Shown: positions 35,187 through 46,856 of the stretch, piece by piece | How positions within the stretch are numbered: position 1 is the first letter of the stretch | How the letters are laid out: each line of letters begins with the position of its first letter | Assembly (NCBI GenBank): GCA_029204225.1 | Contig: CM055103.1 | Span: 52,357,145 to 52,421,144 of the forward strand | Length of the DNA: 64,000 bases | Source: Diphasiastrum complanatum | Lineage: Eukaryota > Streptophyta > Lycopodiopsida > Lycopodiales > Lycopodiaceae | Direction: 5' to 3' | Translations under genes and position numbers: made by a program | Notes under the pieces: model-generated | The model's input: only the letters and a program-made list of their open reading frames with translations | The model's database searches: none | Told to the model about the DNA's origin: nothing

Positions 35187-36689
35187 ATGGCCTCTTCCTC
35201 ATCATCCTCACGAGATTCAGGCTCGAGTTCATTTCTTAGTGAAATTGGGACTACTGAAAACCTAGACTATTTCCACAATCTATTCAGTCCATATCTACAT
35301 GTTTTCAGGACTGCACAACCAAATTCTGACGTATTTTATGACCATTATGTCAGATTCAGAGATATACTTAGTAAGCCTGTTTTCTCCATAGGTCCACTCC
35401 AGTACATGCATTATACTGATCTTGTTTATTTCTTCCCAGCTTTCAAACATAGACTGGATAGAATGTTCACCAAATTGTTTGATCTTTTCAAAAGCAGTTC
35501 AATGTGTCCATATTGCAACAAGAAATGTCGATTGGTTGAATTTTAGAGTGGTTTCGTACTTAATCTGTTAGTTCAGATCCCAGATGATGATGAAGTTTCT
35601 GTTGCTGACCCTCCTTTTGCACCATCCTCTGTTCAGTCAGCTATTAAGGATATCAGTCACTTTCTTATCGACACTCATGATAAGGAAAGTGACTTTATTG
35701 ATGTAAATACTGATGTTCTCTGGGATTCTTTGGCCAAAATACATTTGATGATGAATCCAAATCTATGGAGGAGTCAAAATGTCTTTTCAATATGCCTGTA
35801 TATTATATTAATGACAATGTATATTTTACTACTGCTCATTTATGTAAATTTTTTGACTATCGTGAGGACAAGGTTCTATGTTTATTATCCGGCACAATTT
35901 CCAAATTCTTCGACTTTGTAGATTTTGAAACAGATGACCTTGTTGCTGGTATTGATTTTGATGATGAGAGGGACTTATGACCGGTGAAAAATGCCTAAAT
36001 AAGACTTTATCAGATATAGTTGAGGACGGGCGAGGCAGACCATCCGATGAAGAATTCACAACATTTCAATCCCAGATGGGCTTCCCTCGTCCATCATTAA
36101 TGCATTTCACTAATGATTCCACTTCAGTACATGGTCATTATATTGATCATCCTGATCTGGTTGCTGCTGATGATGAAGAATGTGTAAGTGTTGTATCTTC
36201 CTTGCATTTGAATGTTTTCAATCACTGAACGTGTTTTTGCTAACATATTTCCTATTGCAGGATGCTCTCATAATAGATGATTTTGCTGCGAGACGAGGTG
36301 GTTTCAGGCAACACGCATCCTCATTCCAGAGACTGGGCCACTATCTTAGGCATTTCCCGAAGAATGAGATCTGTATTGCTCATTCCAAGTTGAGCCCAGT
36401 CGGGGAGAGTCTTATAATGGTAGTTAAAGCTTTATCATTTTACCTAGGAGGACATAAATTTGTTAAGACGAATAAGATCATTCTTGTCAAAAGATCTTAT
36501 GTTTTGAACATTTTAGGCTTTATTGATGTGAGTGTTCCTGTAAGGAGCTCCCATTATTCATTGTATTCCACTTATATTGAGCTTAGTGGAAATAAGGATA
36601 ATGCACATCTATTAGATGCATACGCTAGCAGAGAATTTCTTCATGACAATACTCCCATAGAATCTGATACAAGATCTGATGATGAATAG
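35187..36689 (+). pseudogene. Unrecognised plus-strand gene, decaying, convergent with the transposase-like gene
   Basis: It starts MASSSSSSRDSGSSSFLSEI and is open to TAG at 35546, with CPYCNKKC near the end of that stretch. Reading resumes with IPDDDEVSVADPPFAPSSVQ and shifts near 35730 to SKCLFNMPVYYINDNVYF and FFDFVDFETDDLVAGIDFDD. It shifts again near 35970 to MTGEKCLNKTLSDIVEDG and reaches a donor EEC|GTAAGT (36183). After a 77-bp intron the last exon (36261-36689) reads DALIIDDFAARRGGFRQHAS and ILVKRSYVLNILGFIDVSV, ending with an acidic tail (SDTRSDDE). Intact splice sites and an open 143-codon last exon show it was a real gene. Two shifts and a stop suggest decay. The family is unknown. 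Confidence 0.5.
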
Positions 36690-36823
36690 TCGACACTTTG
36701 TATTTTGGTATAATACAATCAATACATTTACATTGGATATTTCTTCTCTCTTGTTCAATGAATTTGCAAAGCAATTCTGAACATGTCATGATTTGATGAC
36801 AATGATGATTTTCTACTCATCAA

Positions 36824-39472
36824 TCATCTAATTTTCTCTTCCTGTATGAACTTGCATGCTTTTCTAAACTTGTTGTATTGTGTGGACTTTGTTATATGTC
36901 GAATTTGAACTCTGCGGTAGAGCCACTGAAACAATTGACAAATGTAGTTTCATTTTTCATTGGTTCCTCCATGTTGTGTATTTCGAGGAAATGCTGCTCG
37001 TGCTTGCCAGTGTGACTTCTCCATCCCTTGTGATGACCATACACTCAAGCTTCCATATGTATTTGCAAAAAATGTTAAATGATCTCTTAGTATGTGCTGC
37101 ATATGTCAAAATCATAATGTTAGTCTTATGTTTGGATCTAGATATATATGAAAATTTGAAAGCATTTTGAAAATTTTATACTAACCATGTAATGAGTGAT
37201 GTGATCTTCTCTCCATGCTTTTGATATTGCATTAACAAACTCAACACAAGTCCTTTGGACAACTTTCTTATCAATATCAGAGTATTTTTCTTTTCTTAAA
37301 ATAGCAATCATACTATCAAGCTTTTTCCATACATCAACTTTTAATACTCTGGTTTTGCCGTCTTTCTCGAAGTCCTGAGTGGTAGCAATAATATCTGTCC
37401 AGACTGAGTGTTGAATATTAGAAGCCTTACCAGTATGATTTGATAGAAAACGACGTGCTTTTGCTCCTCCTATGTTTGGCTTAGTTGGCATGTTCCCATT
37501 CTTTCCTGAAAGCTTTTCATCGTTTTGAATTTTGACATGTCCTTTATGGAGTCCTGCTTTTGATAAAACATCTTCTAATCGAGAGATAGCTTCCTTTGCT
37601 AATGATGCTGGCTTAGTATTCCAAGCAAAAACTATATGAAGATAAATGATCTTTTCTATTAATCTAACTTTTGCATGAAGAGTGCAAACATGCACATTTT
37701 TTAAGGGGATAGACAGCATAGGCTTCCAGTTTGGATCTGCATATTCTCTAGTTATTCATGTACTCCTAGTTACATCTTTTGCCATTTTCATGCTATACAA
37801 ACAAAGGGTGTTTTGATGTAGCACCGTGAGAGACATTATACATACATTTCAATGTTTTCAAATCACCTGCTAAGTGCCATTCAACATTGAAGTCTCCAAC
37901 TCCTGGAACATTGAGAAGTCCTCCATCCATATGGTCCTTGATGATCCTAGGATAAGATGTCCTTGAGAATATCCATGATAATATATCATGATCCTCTTTC
38001 AGCACCTGTCCAAAGAATTAATCAGACTTAGTTTACAATGTATTAATACTATTCAATGAATGTAATGTAATAATGAGGCCAGCTACCTGAAACGCTGCAA
38101 ACCACCATATATCATTTTATGACTGGACACTGAATCTAAAATCTTCTTGGTTCTCTGTTTGTGATAGAACACCATTCATGAGAGCTATACTAACCCTCTC
38201 CATCTTCTGCCCTTTCACAATTTTTGACTCATCTAACTTAAGTACTATGATTATTTTGCCATTCACCTTTCCATAGGTTATATCATGGAATGTGACGATG
38301 TATCTCAACAAGTAATTTAGATCAACAAATAAATTGTTTGATGAATTATAGAATATCGATCTTCCATCAGTTTCATACACCTTCTCAATATGAAATGGAG
38401 TTCCAGTGATCTTATGCGTACCTATATTTAATGTATTCCTCTCTTTCTTCAAGTGATATGTCCTAGGGATTGGGACTTTTCTAATTTGAACTTGCTTAAA
38501 AGCTTCTCTAATTACTTTAAATATTGTTGCATATGCTTCCCTGCTAATACCTTCAAAATCACAAGTACCCTGAACTATAGTCTTATCTAAAAATTTTTGA
38601 ATGTCCACCATCAAAGACTCTGCTATTTTATACTTTACATTTGAAATCTTATTGTTTATCATGATACGCTTAGTGGATTTGCAAGTCAATATTGTGCCCA
38701 ATGACATTCCTAGTGAAGCATTGTCTTTAATATTCCGAAGAGCTACTAATGCAGATTTGCAAAAAAACAGATAGTTAACAAAATATCACCATAGCTGAAA
38801 TTATATCCAAATGTCATTGAAAAACTTACAAAAATCAGAATATGCTTACTTGAATGCACAGATCCTTCTATTTCGATAACCTTCTTTTGAAAGCGTTTGA
38901 ATATCCTTGCAACTTTGTCGCTTTCGCTTCTTACTTTCAGTCTTTTTCTTTGCCAAATCCACATCCTTCAATAATTGTAAGTTTTCAATAGGAATAGACT
39001 GTGAGACTGATTGCATTTGCTCTAGTTCTGATTTGATATTGATTGTTATCTTCTGTAATGATTCATTATTTTTTTTAAGTTGTTCATTTTCTTCTAACGT
39101 CTTTTGGAGATGACAATCTCTATTCTGACAATAAGAGGATATCCTAATTAACTCACCTTCTAAAAAGTGAACTTTATTCATATAAAGTTGTTTTCCATGG
39201 TTCTGCAATCTTTCACAATATCCTAGTAATCCACTATGCCCATTGCATATCCATGTAACTAAATGAGTTATTGAAGAGAATGTGGGATGTGTCAAAGTGC
39301 TTGGATCTTGTGGATATAATGTTTCATCTATCCATAAATCCAAGTTTTTTTTTCCTTCTGCCCTGTAACGAGAACGATCCTCAGCAGATATTTGAATTCC
39401 TTTGCCTCCTCTTCTCTGCAAAGGTGCCAAATCAATAGGGATATCCACATGGAAATGATATAATGTCATCAT
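36824..39472 (-). pseudogene. Multi-exon DDE transposase-like gene of unassigned superfamily
   Basis: Inferred exons from high to low coordinates are 39472-38850, about 38754-38087, 38005-37186 and 37096-36824; the last three have clear GT-AG borders. Exon 1 has a coiled coil (LEENEQLKKNNESLQKI) and a basic KKKTESKKRKRQ nuclear signal. Exon 2 contains VLKLDESKIV (Asp codon 38231-38233). Exon 3 has EWHLAGDLKTLKCMYNVSHG (Asp codon 37862-37864), NVHVCTLHAKVRLIEK, KPNIGGAKARRFLS and REDHITHYM. Exon 4 continues HILRDHLTFFANTYGSLSVW and SSQGMEKSHWQARAAFPRN (Glu codon 37019-37021). The D-D-E spacing and the Cys/His insert after the second Asp suggest an RNase H-fold transposase. From memory only, similar ITHYMHIL...QGMEKSH proteins occur in invertebrates. 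In-frame stops (near 38118 and after GGTNEK) and a shift near 37760 indicate decay. Confidence 0.6.
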
Positions 39473-40209
39473 AAAAAAAATAATAGAGTAATCAGTTGCA
39501 TCAAAGTACTATGACCAGATTCTATGAAGCAAAATAAAATACTCATCTTTGATTATATTATATACTATGTACGATTAATCCAATCTCCATGCTTGTATGC
39601 TTGATTCAAATTTGGAAATGCCACTCATTTTTTCATTCCAATAGGTAGTTGGCGCTCATATTTCCATTCTCGTGGAAGGAATGCATATGTAAACATTTTG
39701 CAATTTTTTCAGATTCAAATTTGGGGATGACGATCATATTCTAGATCCAGTGAAAATATTGCCCTTTTTGTAACCAATGGAGGAAATATTTTTGAGTTTA
39801 GTCAAGTTATACTGCGAATTGTTAACAGTTCTTAACTGTGACTATAGACACTGTGCTTAGATCATTGGGAGTTGGGGAGGCCTTGGGAGTGGTGTGGACA
39901 AGCAAATAAACAATATTGTTTTTTTTATTTTGATATTTTTCTATATCCTACATGGCATTCCTTAAAGGGTCTTTTTGATATTGAGAACTCCTCTAATGGT
40001 ATCTACACTATAGTAGGACTTGCTATCAGTCGCAAGAATAGTAGATGCTGGGATGCGTGTGACGTTCTCAGACAAAGCATGCAATGTCATTGGTGCAAGC
40101 ACCAGTACATTGATTACACAAAGTAGAAGAAAAAACAACCTGTATCACTTGAAGGTATGCCTAACCTATAGATCAATCACATCAAACCCATGATGATTCG
40201 TCAGATGTT
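39473..40209. other. Spacer between the transposase-like gene and Copia remains
   Basis: No gene was recognised. If the transposase-like gene has further 5' exons or a terminal repeat, they would be expected here, but none was identified. Confidence 0.4.
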
Positions 40210-43066
40210 CTATGGCACAGGAGAGTATGCCATATGAATTCAATGGCATTGTATCAAGCAAGCCATCATGGAGCTATCACAGGGGTGAGCATCTCAAATG
40301 CAACCAGTTTGATGACCTGTGATGCATGTATAAAAGACAGGATGTGATGTACTCTTTTTGTCAAGGACTCCTACAGAACAACAAAGATTCTGGAGGTAGT
40401 ACATTCATACATTTTTGGACCTTTCGACATGATCTCAGTAGGAGGCTCAAAGTACTATATTACCTTTATTGATGACTACAATAAGTCTGCCAGAATTTAC
40501 TTCATTCACAACAAATCAGATGCATTTGACAAGTTCATAGAATATGTGAGCGGGGCAGAAAGATGCGCAAGAAACAAGGTGTAGCAAATCAGAACAGATC
40601 GGGATCAAGAATACATCTCAAACCGATTCATTGATTTTTGCAATGAATGAGAAATCATTCATAGAAGGACATCATCCTATACATCGCAGCACAATGGTAT
40701 TGCAAAAAGAAAGAATAGGGTTCTCATGGAAGCTGCTAGGTGCATGATGGCCTATTCTAAGGCTCCAAGAGTGCTGTGGACTGAAGCAGTATCCACATCT
40801 ACATACATTCAAAATAGGACAGGGAAATCTGGTGTTTCTCACACAACACACATGAACTATGGTGGGATAGAAAACCCAATCTGACTCATATTCGAATCTT
40901 TGGTTGTGCAGCATACACACATGTTCCTGACAAGCTTCGAAAGAAGCTTGATGAGAAAGCAGAATAAGGATGTCTTGTAGGATATGACAATCATTTGTCA
41001 TACTACATAATCTATATGCTAGAGACAAACATAGTGAAGACAGTTAGAGACGTCAAGTTCGATGAGGCCAGAACAATGGCCAACAATGATCCTGTCAGTT
41101 ATGAAGTTCTTGGAAGACAATACTATGATCTACCAACCGCGACAGAGGGAGTAGAGGATGAACATCAGACGAAGATGTTCGAGTCGCACCTCAGTCGAGC
41201 AACGAATCATACGAAGAAAGATTTGCAAGCCAACCTACTGCTACAACACATGTAAACTGAAATGGTTCAAGACCTAGCAGGACAGATAAAGACAAGAGCA
41301 TTGCAGTACCAGAAGGATCTCCTAGAAGTTCAACAAGAGAACGAAGAGCACCAACACGATTTGTGCCAGGTAGCTCAACTTCTACATCTGAAGAGGTTTG
41401 TGGATTTAGTGGAGAGTCACAAACATTCGAGGAAGCGATTGAATGTCTAGACAAGGACAAATGGATCCAAGCCATGAATGAGGAGATGAAATCCATGAAG
41501 AATGAGGTATGGACACTGCAGCCATTACCAGACAAGCAAAAGACTATACAATGCAAGTGGGTATACAAGCTAAAGTATGGACCGAATGGAAATATTTCAA
41601 AGTATAAAGCCTGACTTGTAACAAAGGGTTTTTCTCAAAACTGTTATCGACTATGCTGAGACCTTCTCTCCTATCATGAAACATTTGTCCCTACACCTAC
41701 TGTTTGCATATGCAGCCGCTTATGATCTTAGGATTCACATCGTGAACAAAAAGACAACGTTCTTACATGGTGAGCTAGACGAAGAAGTCTACATGGATCA
41801 ACCTCTAGGCTACACTTCGAACTCACTTCCTACTTATGCATGCAGAATGCACAAGAGTATCTACAGTCTCAAGCAATCAATGTGACAATGGTATAAGAAG
41901 AAATATCATGCCCTGAAATCCTTAGGATTCAAGCCACTAATAACTGATTCCAATGTTTATGTAAGAATTACAGATGGAAAGATCATCATTGTAGTTGTAT
42001 ATGTGGATGACACCCTGATACTCTGCAAAAGTGAAGAACATATTGTTGAGGTGAAGTATGATATCTCGAAACATTTCGAGATTACAGACTTAGGAAAAGC
42101 CAAATGTTATCTTGGCTTACAGATTGACAGAGACTATGACGAAGGAAAGTTATACCTTCACCAATCCAGATATACCCAAAAAATCCTAGAAGATTTTGGG
42201 ATGATGAATTGCAAAGGAGCAAATACTCCAATGCTTGCAGGAGCAATCCTGACGAATGAAGATTGTTCGAAGACTGAAGAAGAAAGAGAACTGATGGAGC
42301 ATACACCATACAAGAAGCTAATTGGATCACTAATGTATCTTGCAGATAACACACGCCCTAACATTGCTTATGCCGTGTTCAGGATGAGTCAATTCAAAAC
42401 AAATCTAGGCTCGACTCATAGGAAGATCACGAAGTGAATCTTGCAGTACCTTCAACTGATGAAGGATTTTGGATTGTGTTATTCTCGTGATGCAGAATTC
42501 CAGATGCTTTCATAAGTGATGCTAGCTAGGCATCTCTTAAGGACGACTTCAAAAGTGTCTCAGGAGGATGTACCATCGCAGTAGGAGCAGCAATTCTCTG
42601 GGTTAGCAAAAAGCAGACCATCGTAGCTCAGTCATCCTGCAAAGCAGAACACATAGCAACAACGAAGATGGCCAATAAAATTACTTGGCTCAAACAGTTC
42701 ATTGACAAACTAGGTGAAACAAGGAATGACTGTCTAATTTTGCAGATGGACAATACATCCTCAATACACCTAACAAAGGATCCCATGTTTCACTCAAGGA
42801 CGAAACACATTGCAATCAAGTACCACTTGATAAGAGATCTGATTGAAAAGAAGAAGCTGCAAACTACTTTCATTGGAACGAAGAACATGGCTGCTGACAT
42901 CTTCACAAAGGCCTTAGACAAAGGCCTATTCGAGAAACAGAGGAGCAGTCTTGGAGTCATAAAGCTATCACGCTTTGAGAGGGAGCTGAAGAAACAAAGT
43001 GTTTCTATTACCAAAGCTCTGCTATCTCTCGACAACAGTGTCTGTCTACATTCTGGAGGATTGTAA
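40210..43066 (+). pseudogene. Degenerate Copia pol, no gag or 5' LTR
   Basis: It starts in the pre-integrase block (LWHRRVCHMNSMALYQASHH). Integrase follows with YYITFIDDYNKSARIYF, YISNRFIDFCNE and SQHNGIAKRKNRVLMEAARC. RT shows QCKWVYKLKYGPNGNISKYK, DLRIHIVNKKTTFLHGELDE and YVDDTLILC; RNase H shows KQTIVAQSSCKAEH, LQMDNTSSIHLT and FHSRTKHIAIKYHLIRDLI. The gene ends LHSGGL with a stop at 43066. Stops and shifts are frequent (near 40584, 40650, 41614, 41650, 41885). A TGTAAGAATG at about 43063 after TCTGGAGGAT could be the start of its 3' LTR, but that LTR is cut off within about 60 bp. Confidence 0.8.
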
Positions 43067-43123
43067 GAATGATATAGCAGGCAGTGACCAGCAATCATAT
43101 CCGAACTTCCATCGAATTCATTC

Positions 43124-43753
43124 GTGTTTTGTAGCTCTCTCAATCCATTTATGACTAACCCTGGTGTAACACATTGGAAGGCTCTTATCAGAGTCATGAG
43201 ATATCTTCGAGCTACTATGGACTTTTGCATTTGTTATGGAGCAGTCGGGAACGACAAACTCAGTTTACTCAATGGGTACACAGATGCAAGTTGGGCAGGG
43301 GATGTAGACACTCAGAAATCCACCTCTAGATTTACATTCTTCTTCAAGAATGGTCCTATTTTCTGGAACAGTCACAAGCAATCTTCGGTAGCTCTATCTT
43401 CCACTGAATCAGAGTATATCGCAGCCTCTCAAGTTACAAAGAAAACAGTTTTGTTGAGAAATTTACTTTTAGATATCAGTGTGAATCAATATGCTTCGAC
43501 ATTATTATTTTGTGATAATCAAAGTGTCATTGCCTTATCAGCCAACCCTAGATTTCATTCTAGGAGTAAGCACATTGAACTTAGGTATCACTATGTCAGA
43601 AGCAAAGTTCTCAATGAAGAGATCAGATTGCAGTACTGTAGAACACAAGATATGACAGTAGATACTTTTACCAAAGCATTAAGCGTGGAAACACACAGAA
43701 GGTTTTGTGTTGAACTAAGTTTGAAGGTCAAGGCATTCAAGGGTTCAGATTAA
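43124..43753 (+). pseudogene. 3' end of a second Copia (RNase H) fused downstream
   Basis: A 209-codon open frame: GVTHWKALIRVMRYLRATMD, NGYTDASWAGDVDTQKSTSR, SVALSSTESEYIAASQ, FCDNQSVIALSANPRFHSRS, KHIELRYHYVRSKVL, then DTFTKAL and a stop. It is intact RNase H and C-terminus but starts abruptly, so everything upstream (gag to RT) is missing. AGAGGGAG, a polypurine tract, follows the stop directly. Confidence 0.8.
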
Positions 43754-43771
43754 GAGGGAGTGTTGGATTCT

Positions 43772-44928
43772 TCTTCTTCTTAGTAATCCACTAATCATTC
43801 TAATCCTCATCCATTGTTTATCCAGATCAGCAAATTTTCTCATGTTTTCTCAGTCTACAAATTTACAAGTGTTTTTATAGTCTGCAAAAATACACGGAGT
43901 TCGGCAACAGTGTCGGGTTTTTTCTCACTCTAGAGAACCTGACAGTTTTACCATTTAGCCACAATCAACCGACACTATGAAAAATACAAATAAAAGATAC
44001 AGTGTCAGCTTTTTCGCTTTTTTCGCTTTTCAAGTTTTCTCTCACTTTGGCTTTTTTCGCAAAATGACAAATGCCCTAAAAGTCAAGAAAATAACTTTAG
44101 AAAAAGATTGTCACGTTTTTCGCATTTTTTGTTTGTGGCAATTTACGTTCATTTTTGCAGAGTGACAGCTATATTCATTTATGTAGACAAACTGTTTATG
44201 GCAATTTTGTCGTCGCTTATTAGTAATCAATTTCTGAGAAGGAACTAGATGAATGCCAACGAGCTCCAGCCAACTGGCAATCGCATTTGACGACCTAACT
44301 ACTTGGTATAAATCAGCTGTTCATACATCTAATTATACACAAATAACGAAGTGAAGTCATATATTGTGAATCGTGAAGGAGTTGAGTGTTATTACAAGAT
44401 GACGCTTTCTGCACTCTTATCAAGCAGATCGTTCACAACCAGAAAGTATTGTAGTCAGCTCTCTACCAAGCTTTCAAGCTTGAACTCTCATGAGCATTCT
44501 AGCTCAGTCTTTTAGAGATTTATTTTAGAGTTGCTATTGCGCTACTGCTTATCAGCAGAGTCGCTTATTTTGGACTTATTCTCAGTTACTCAGAGATAGC
44601 TTTAGAGTGCGTGGTTTCTATTCGCTATTGTCTTGCAATCATTAGTATCCGATCTTATTTTTCTGAGTCAATTCTATTTTCTTATTGCATTCAGTATGTG
44701 CCAGAATGCACGCATCTCTGTATTGCTTTTGTAACTGATAGAAATTGTCTCAAAATTTAATACTTTATATTTGGCTACGTAATCACTTAATATCTAGCAA
44801 TTTCAAAGTTAGTTGCTAAAGATTGAACGTGATTATCATCACTACTGCTTTGTTCAATTTTCGATAGGCATAGTCATGTATTGGAAGTAGAAATTTTTCT
44901 CAATTATCTTATCCATCCTATTTCCCAC
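43772..44928 (+). repeat. Probable 3' LTR of the second Copia
   Basis: Begins TGTTGGATTC right after the polypurine tract. A TATAAAT box sits at 44307-44313 and polyT-rich U5-like sequence follows. The right border is uncertain; TTTCCCACA at about 44928 is one candidate. No matching 5' LTR is in the window. Confidence 0.5.
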
Positions 44929-45898
44929 ACTTGAGACAAAACAGGAGAGGGAACAGGACATTGACTCACCATTTGCATGAGAATGATGAGCCATTAGAAC
45001 AATTACCTTCTCGATGCACATGTGAATGGATCTATGATACTCTCAAAAAAGCAACGGAAAATGGTGAACATGTGATAAAACAAGAGTGGCAATTTGCTCG
45101 CAATTGTTCATGGTAGGTAAGTAATGTTTTAATTTGAAGAGGGTAATATAAATTTGTTTATTCTATTTCTTGTAGTTCAAAATCCTAAACCCTAAAATGT
45201 TCAAGATATGTTGTGCTAAATTTTAAAGATATGTTGTGCCAGTAAAAAACATGTGAAGGATTTCAGATCATTCAAGATCCAATCCATGTCCCTGATCTTT
45301 GGTTACAATAAGGAGCAAACCAACAATCTTGCCAATGTAGAAAAATCAGCATCTACATACAAAATGAGATACAAACTCTAAGAGAACTTGATCAAACATG
45401 AACCAAAACATAAAATATGCTTGCTATCCATACAATTTTAGTACCCTACTGTATTTCAACTTGTGGAACCGAAAATAGCAATAAATGAACATTCTACACA
45501 CAAGATTGCAAGATAAACCAAGATAGTGTACCAATGAGTAGTAGAACCCAAAGAGAACCATGTGTAATGATGAAATGAGAGAGAGAAGAGATAAGATGTG
45601 TCTCTCCATGAGTTACACCCTTTTATAGAGTTTCCAAACCCTATTTGGCCACTTGGCTTTCCCTCCAAAATGTAAACCCTACTATTTTTGGGTCTAGATT
45701 CAATGTACCTAAAGTTCAAATTTGAATCTCTCTCAAACTCGACTACCAACTTTCTCACACTTTCAAAAAGTATTTATTGAATGTATTTTAAACTAATATA
45801 ACTTCAAAAAGGTTATCTCTAAGTCTAAAATGAGTTTTGGCCTCTTATTGACAATCAACCAAAATATGACTAAACTAGACTAAACTAGTTGAAATCTC
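44929..45898. other. Mixed non-coding sequence with an isolated exon-like piece
   Basis: A 61-codon open stretch at 44931-45116 (HHLHENDEPLEQLPSRCTCE) ends next to a GTAAGT donor and could be a stranded exon. I cannot assign it. On the minus strand a TATAAAA box at 45627-45621, followed by CT-rich leader-like sequence, looks like an LTR or gene promoter reading leftward. Confidence 0.35.
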
Positions 45899-46555
45899 TC
45901 ACACTCCCTCTTCAACTAGTTTTGGCATAGTTTTGACAATAGAACTTTGATCCAACTTTAGAATGATCTCCATACTAAGTATAGATCTCCTTTCTAAGGT
46001 TCTAAAGTATCTTTCATAATTTATATAGAGAATAGTGTCCAAATTGGATGCTTCACTATCTCTTACATCAATTTTACACATCAAGATATAACTAGAACAT
46101 GAAGAACCAAATAGAATGTGAATAAAATGATTCCTCCATGTTTCAAACTTTTAACTCTCTGGAAAATTACAACAACCAAACAATAAATGTGAGTGATGAC
46201 CATTTGCTTGCTTGTCTCCTCCAGCCTTGTCCTTTCTTGATATGTCTCCACCATAAAACTCCATGATTGAGCCTCCATCTCCATCTTGCCACAAGATATC
46301 ATCAAACCTTGGAAATCCATGAGTAGGTGAGTACATTAATGATGCAAATCCAGCACCACATGACTCCATAAACCAAGTAGGTTGCACTAGTCCATCTTCA
46401 AGATCTACTTGACACAAGAAAATGACCATAAATTCACCAAAAAATGACAATCTCCAAATATTGGCATCAAGTAACTCAAAACTTGTGAACTTGATCATGG
46501 ATGAGTGGTATAATGAACCTCCAATAGCTTCATTTCCATCAGCAAAACCATCCAA
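45899..46555 (-). pseudogene. Remnant of the shared unknown module (third copy)
   Basis: On the minus strand a 61-codon frame contains DSEASNLDTILYIN (46034-46060). This is homologous in protein and DNA (shared word TTGGATGCTTCACT on the + strand) to SEASKLDTY and SEASKVDTY in the two elements further right. Upstream frames to 46555 are open in pieces but otherwise unrecognised. Confidence 0.45.
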
Positions 46556-46856
46556 TAATTCTAGTACAAGTCCAACAATAAGAATTGCAAGACAATGTAG
46601 CTAGTTTGTCCATATCTTGACAATTTGCACACATCCACATGAAATAGCTCAAACATGAGACATAACAAGTAAAGTAAACTTGAACAACACTTTATTGTTG
46701 CTCCTTTGACCTTACTTGTGTCTTAAAACACCCGCAAAAACAGATCCATAACATCTTTGCCAATTACCTCTCCTTTGATGCTCTTGACTATCCCCAAATT
46801 GCCACCTTTCCTTTTAATTCTTGAAGCCCTTTGAGACCAACCTCTTGATCTTCCTC

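Noticed and set aside
35187-36689. Interpreting the convergent partner as RAG2-like
   Set aside because: No Kelch repeats or PHD finger are visible; only the gene orientation is similar.
36824-39472. Naming the transposase-like gene a RAG1 or Transib homologue
   Set aside because: Only the order of acidic residues and a Cys/His block recall RAG1; no diagnostic sequence motif is shared that I can verify.
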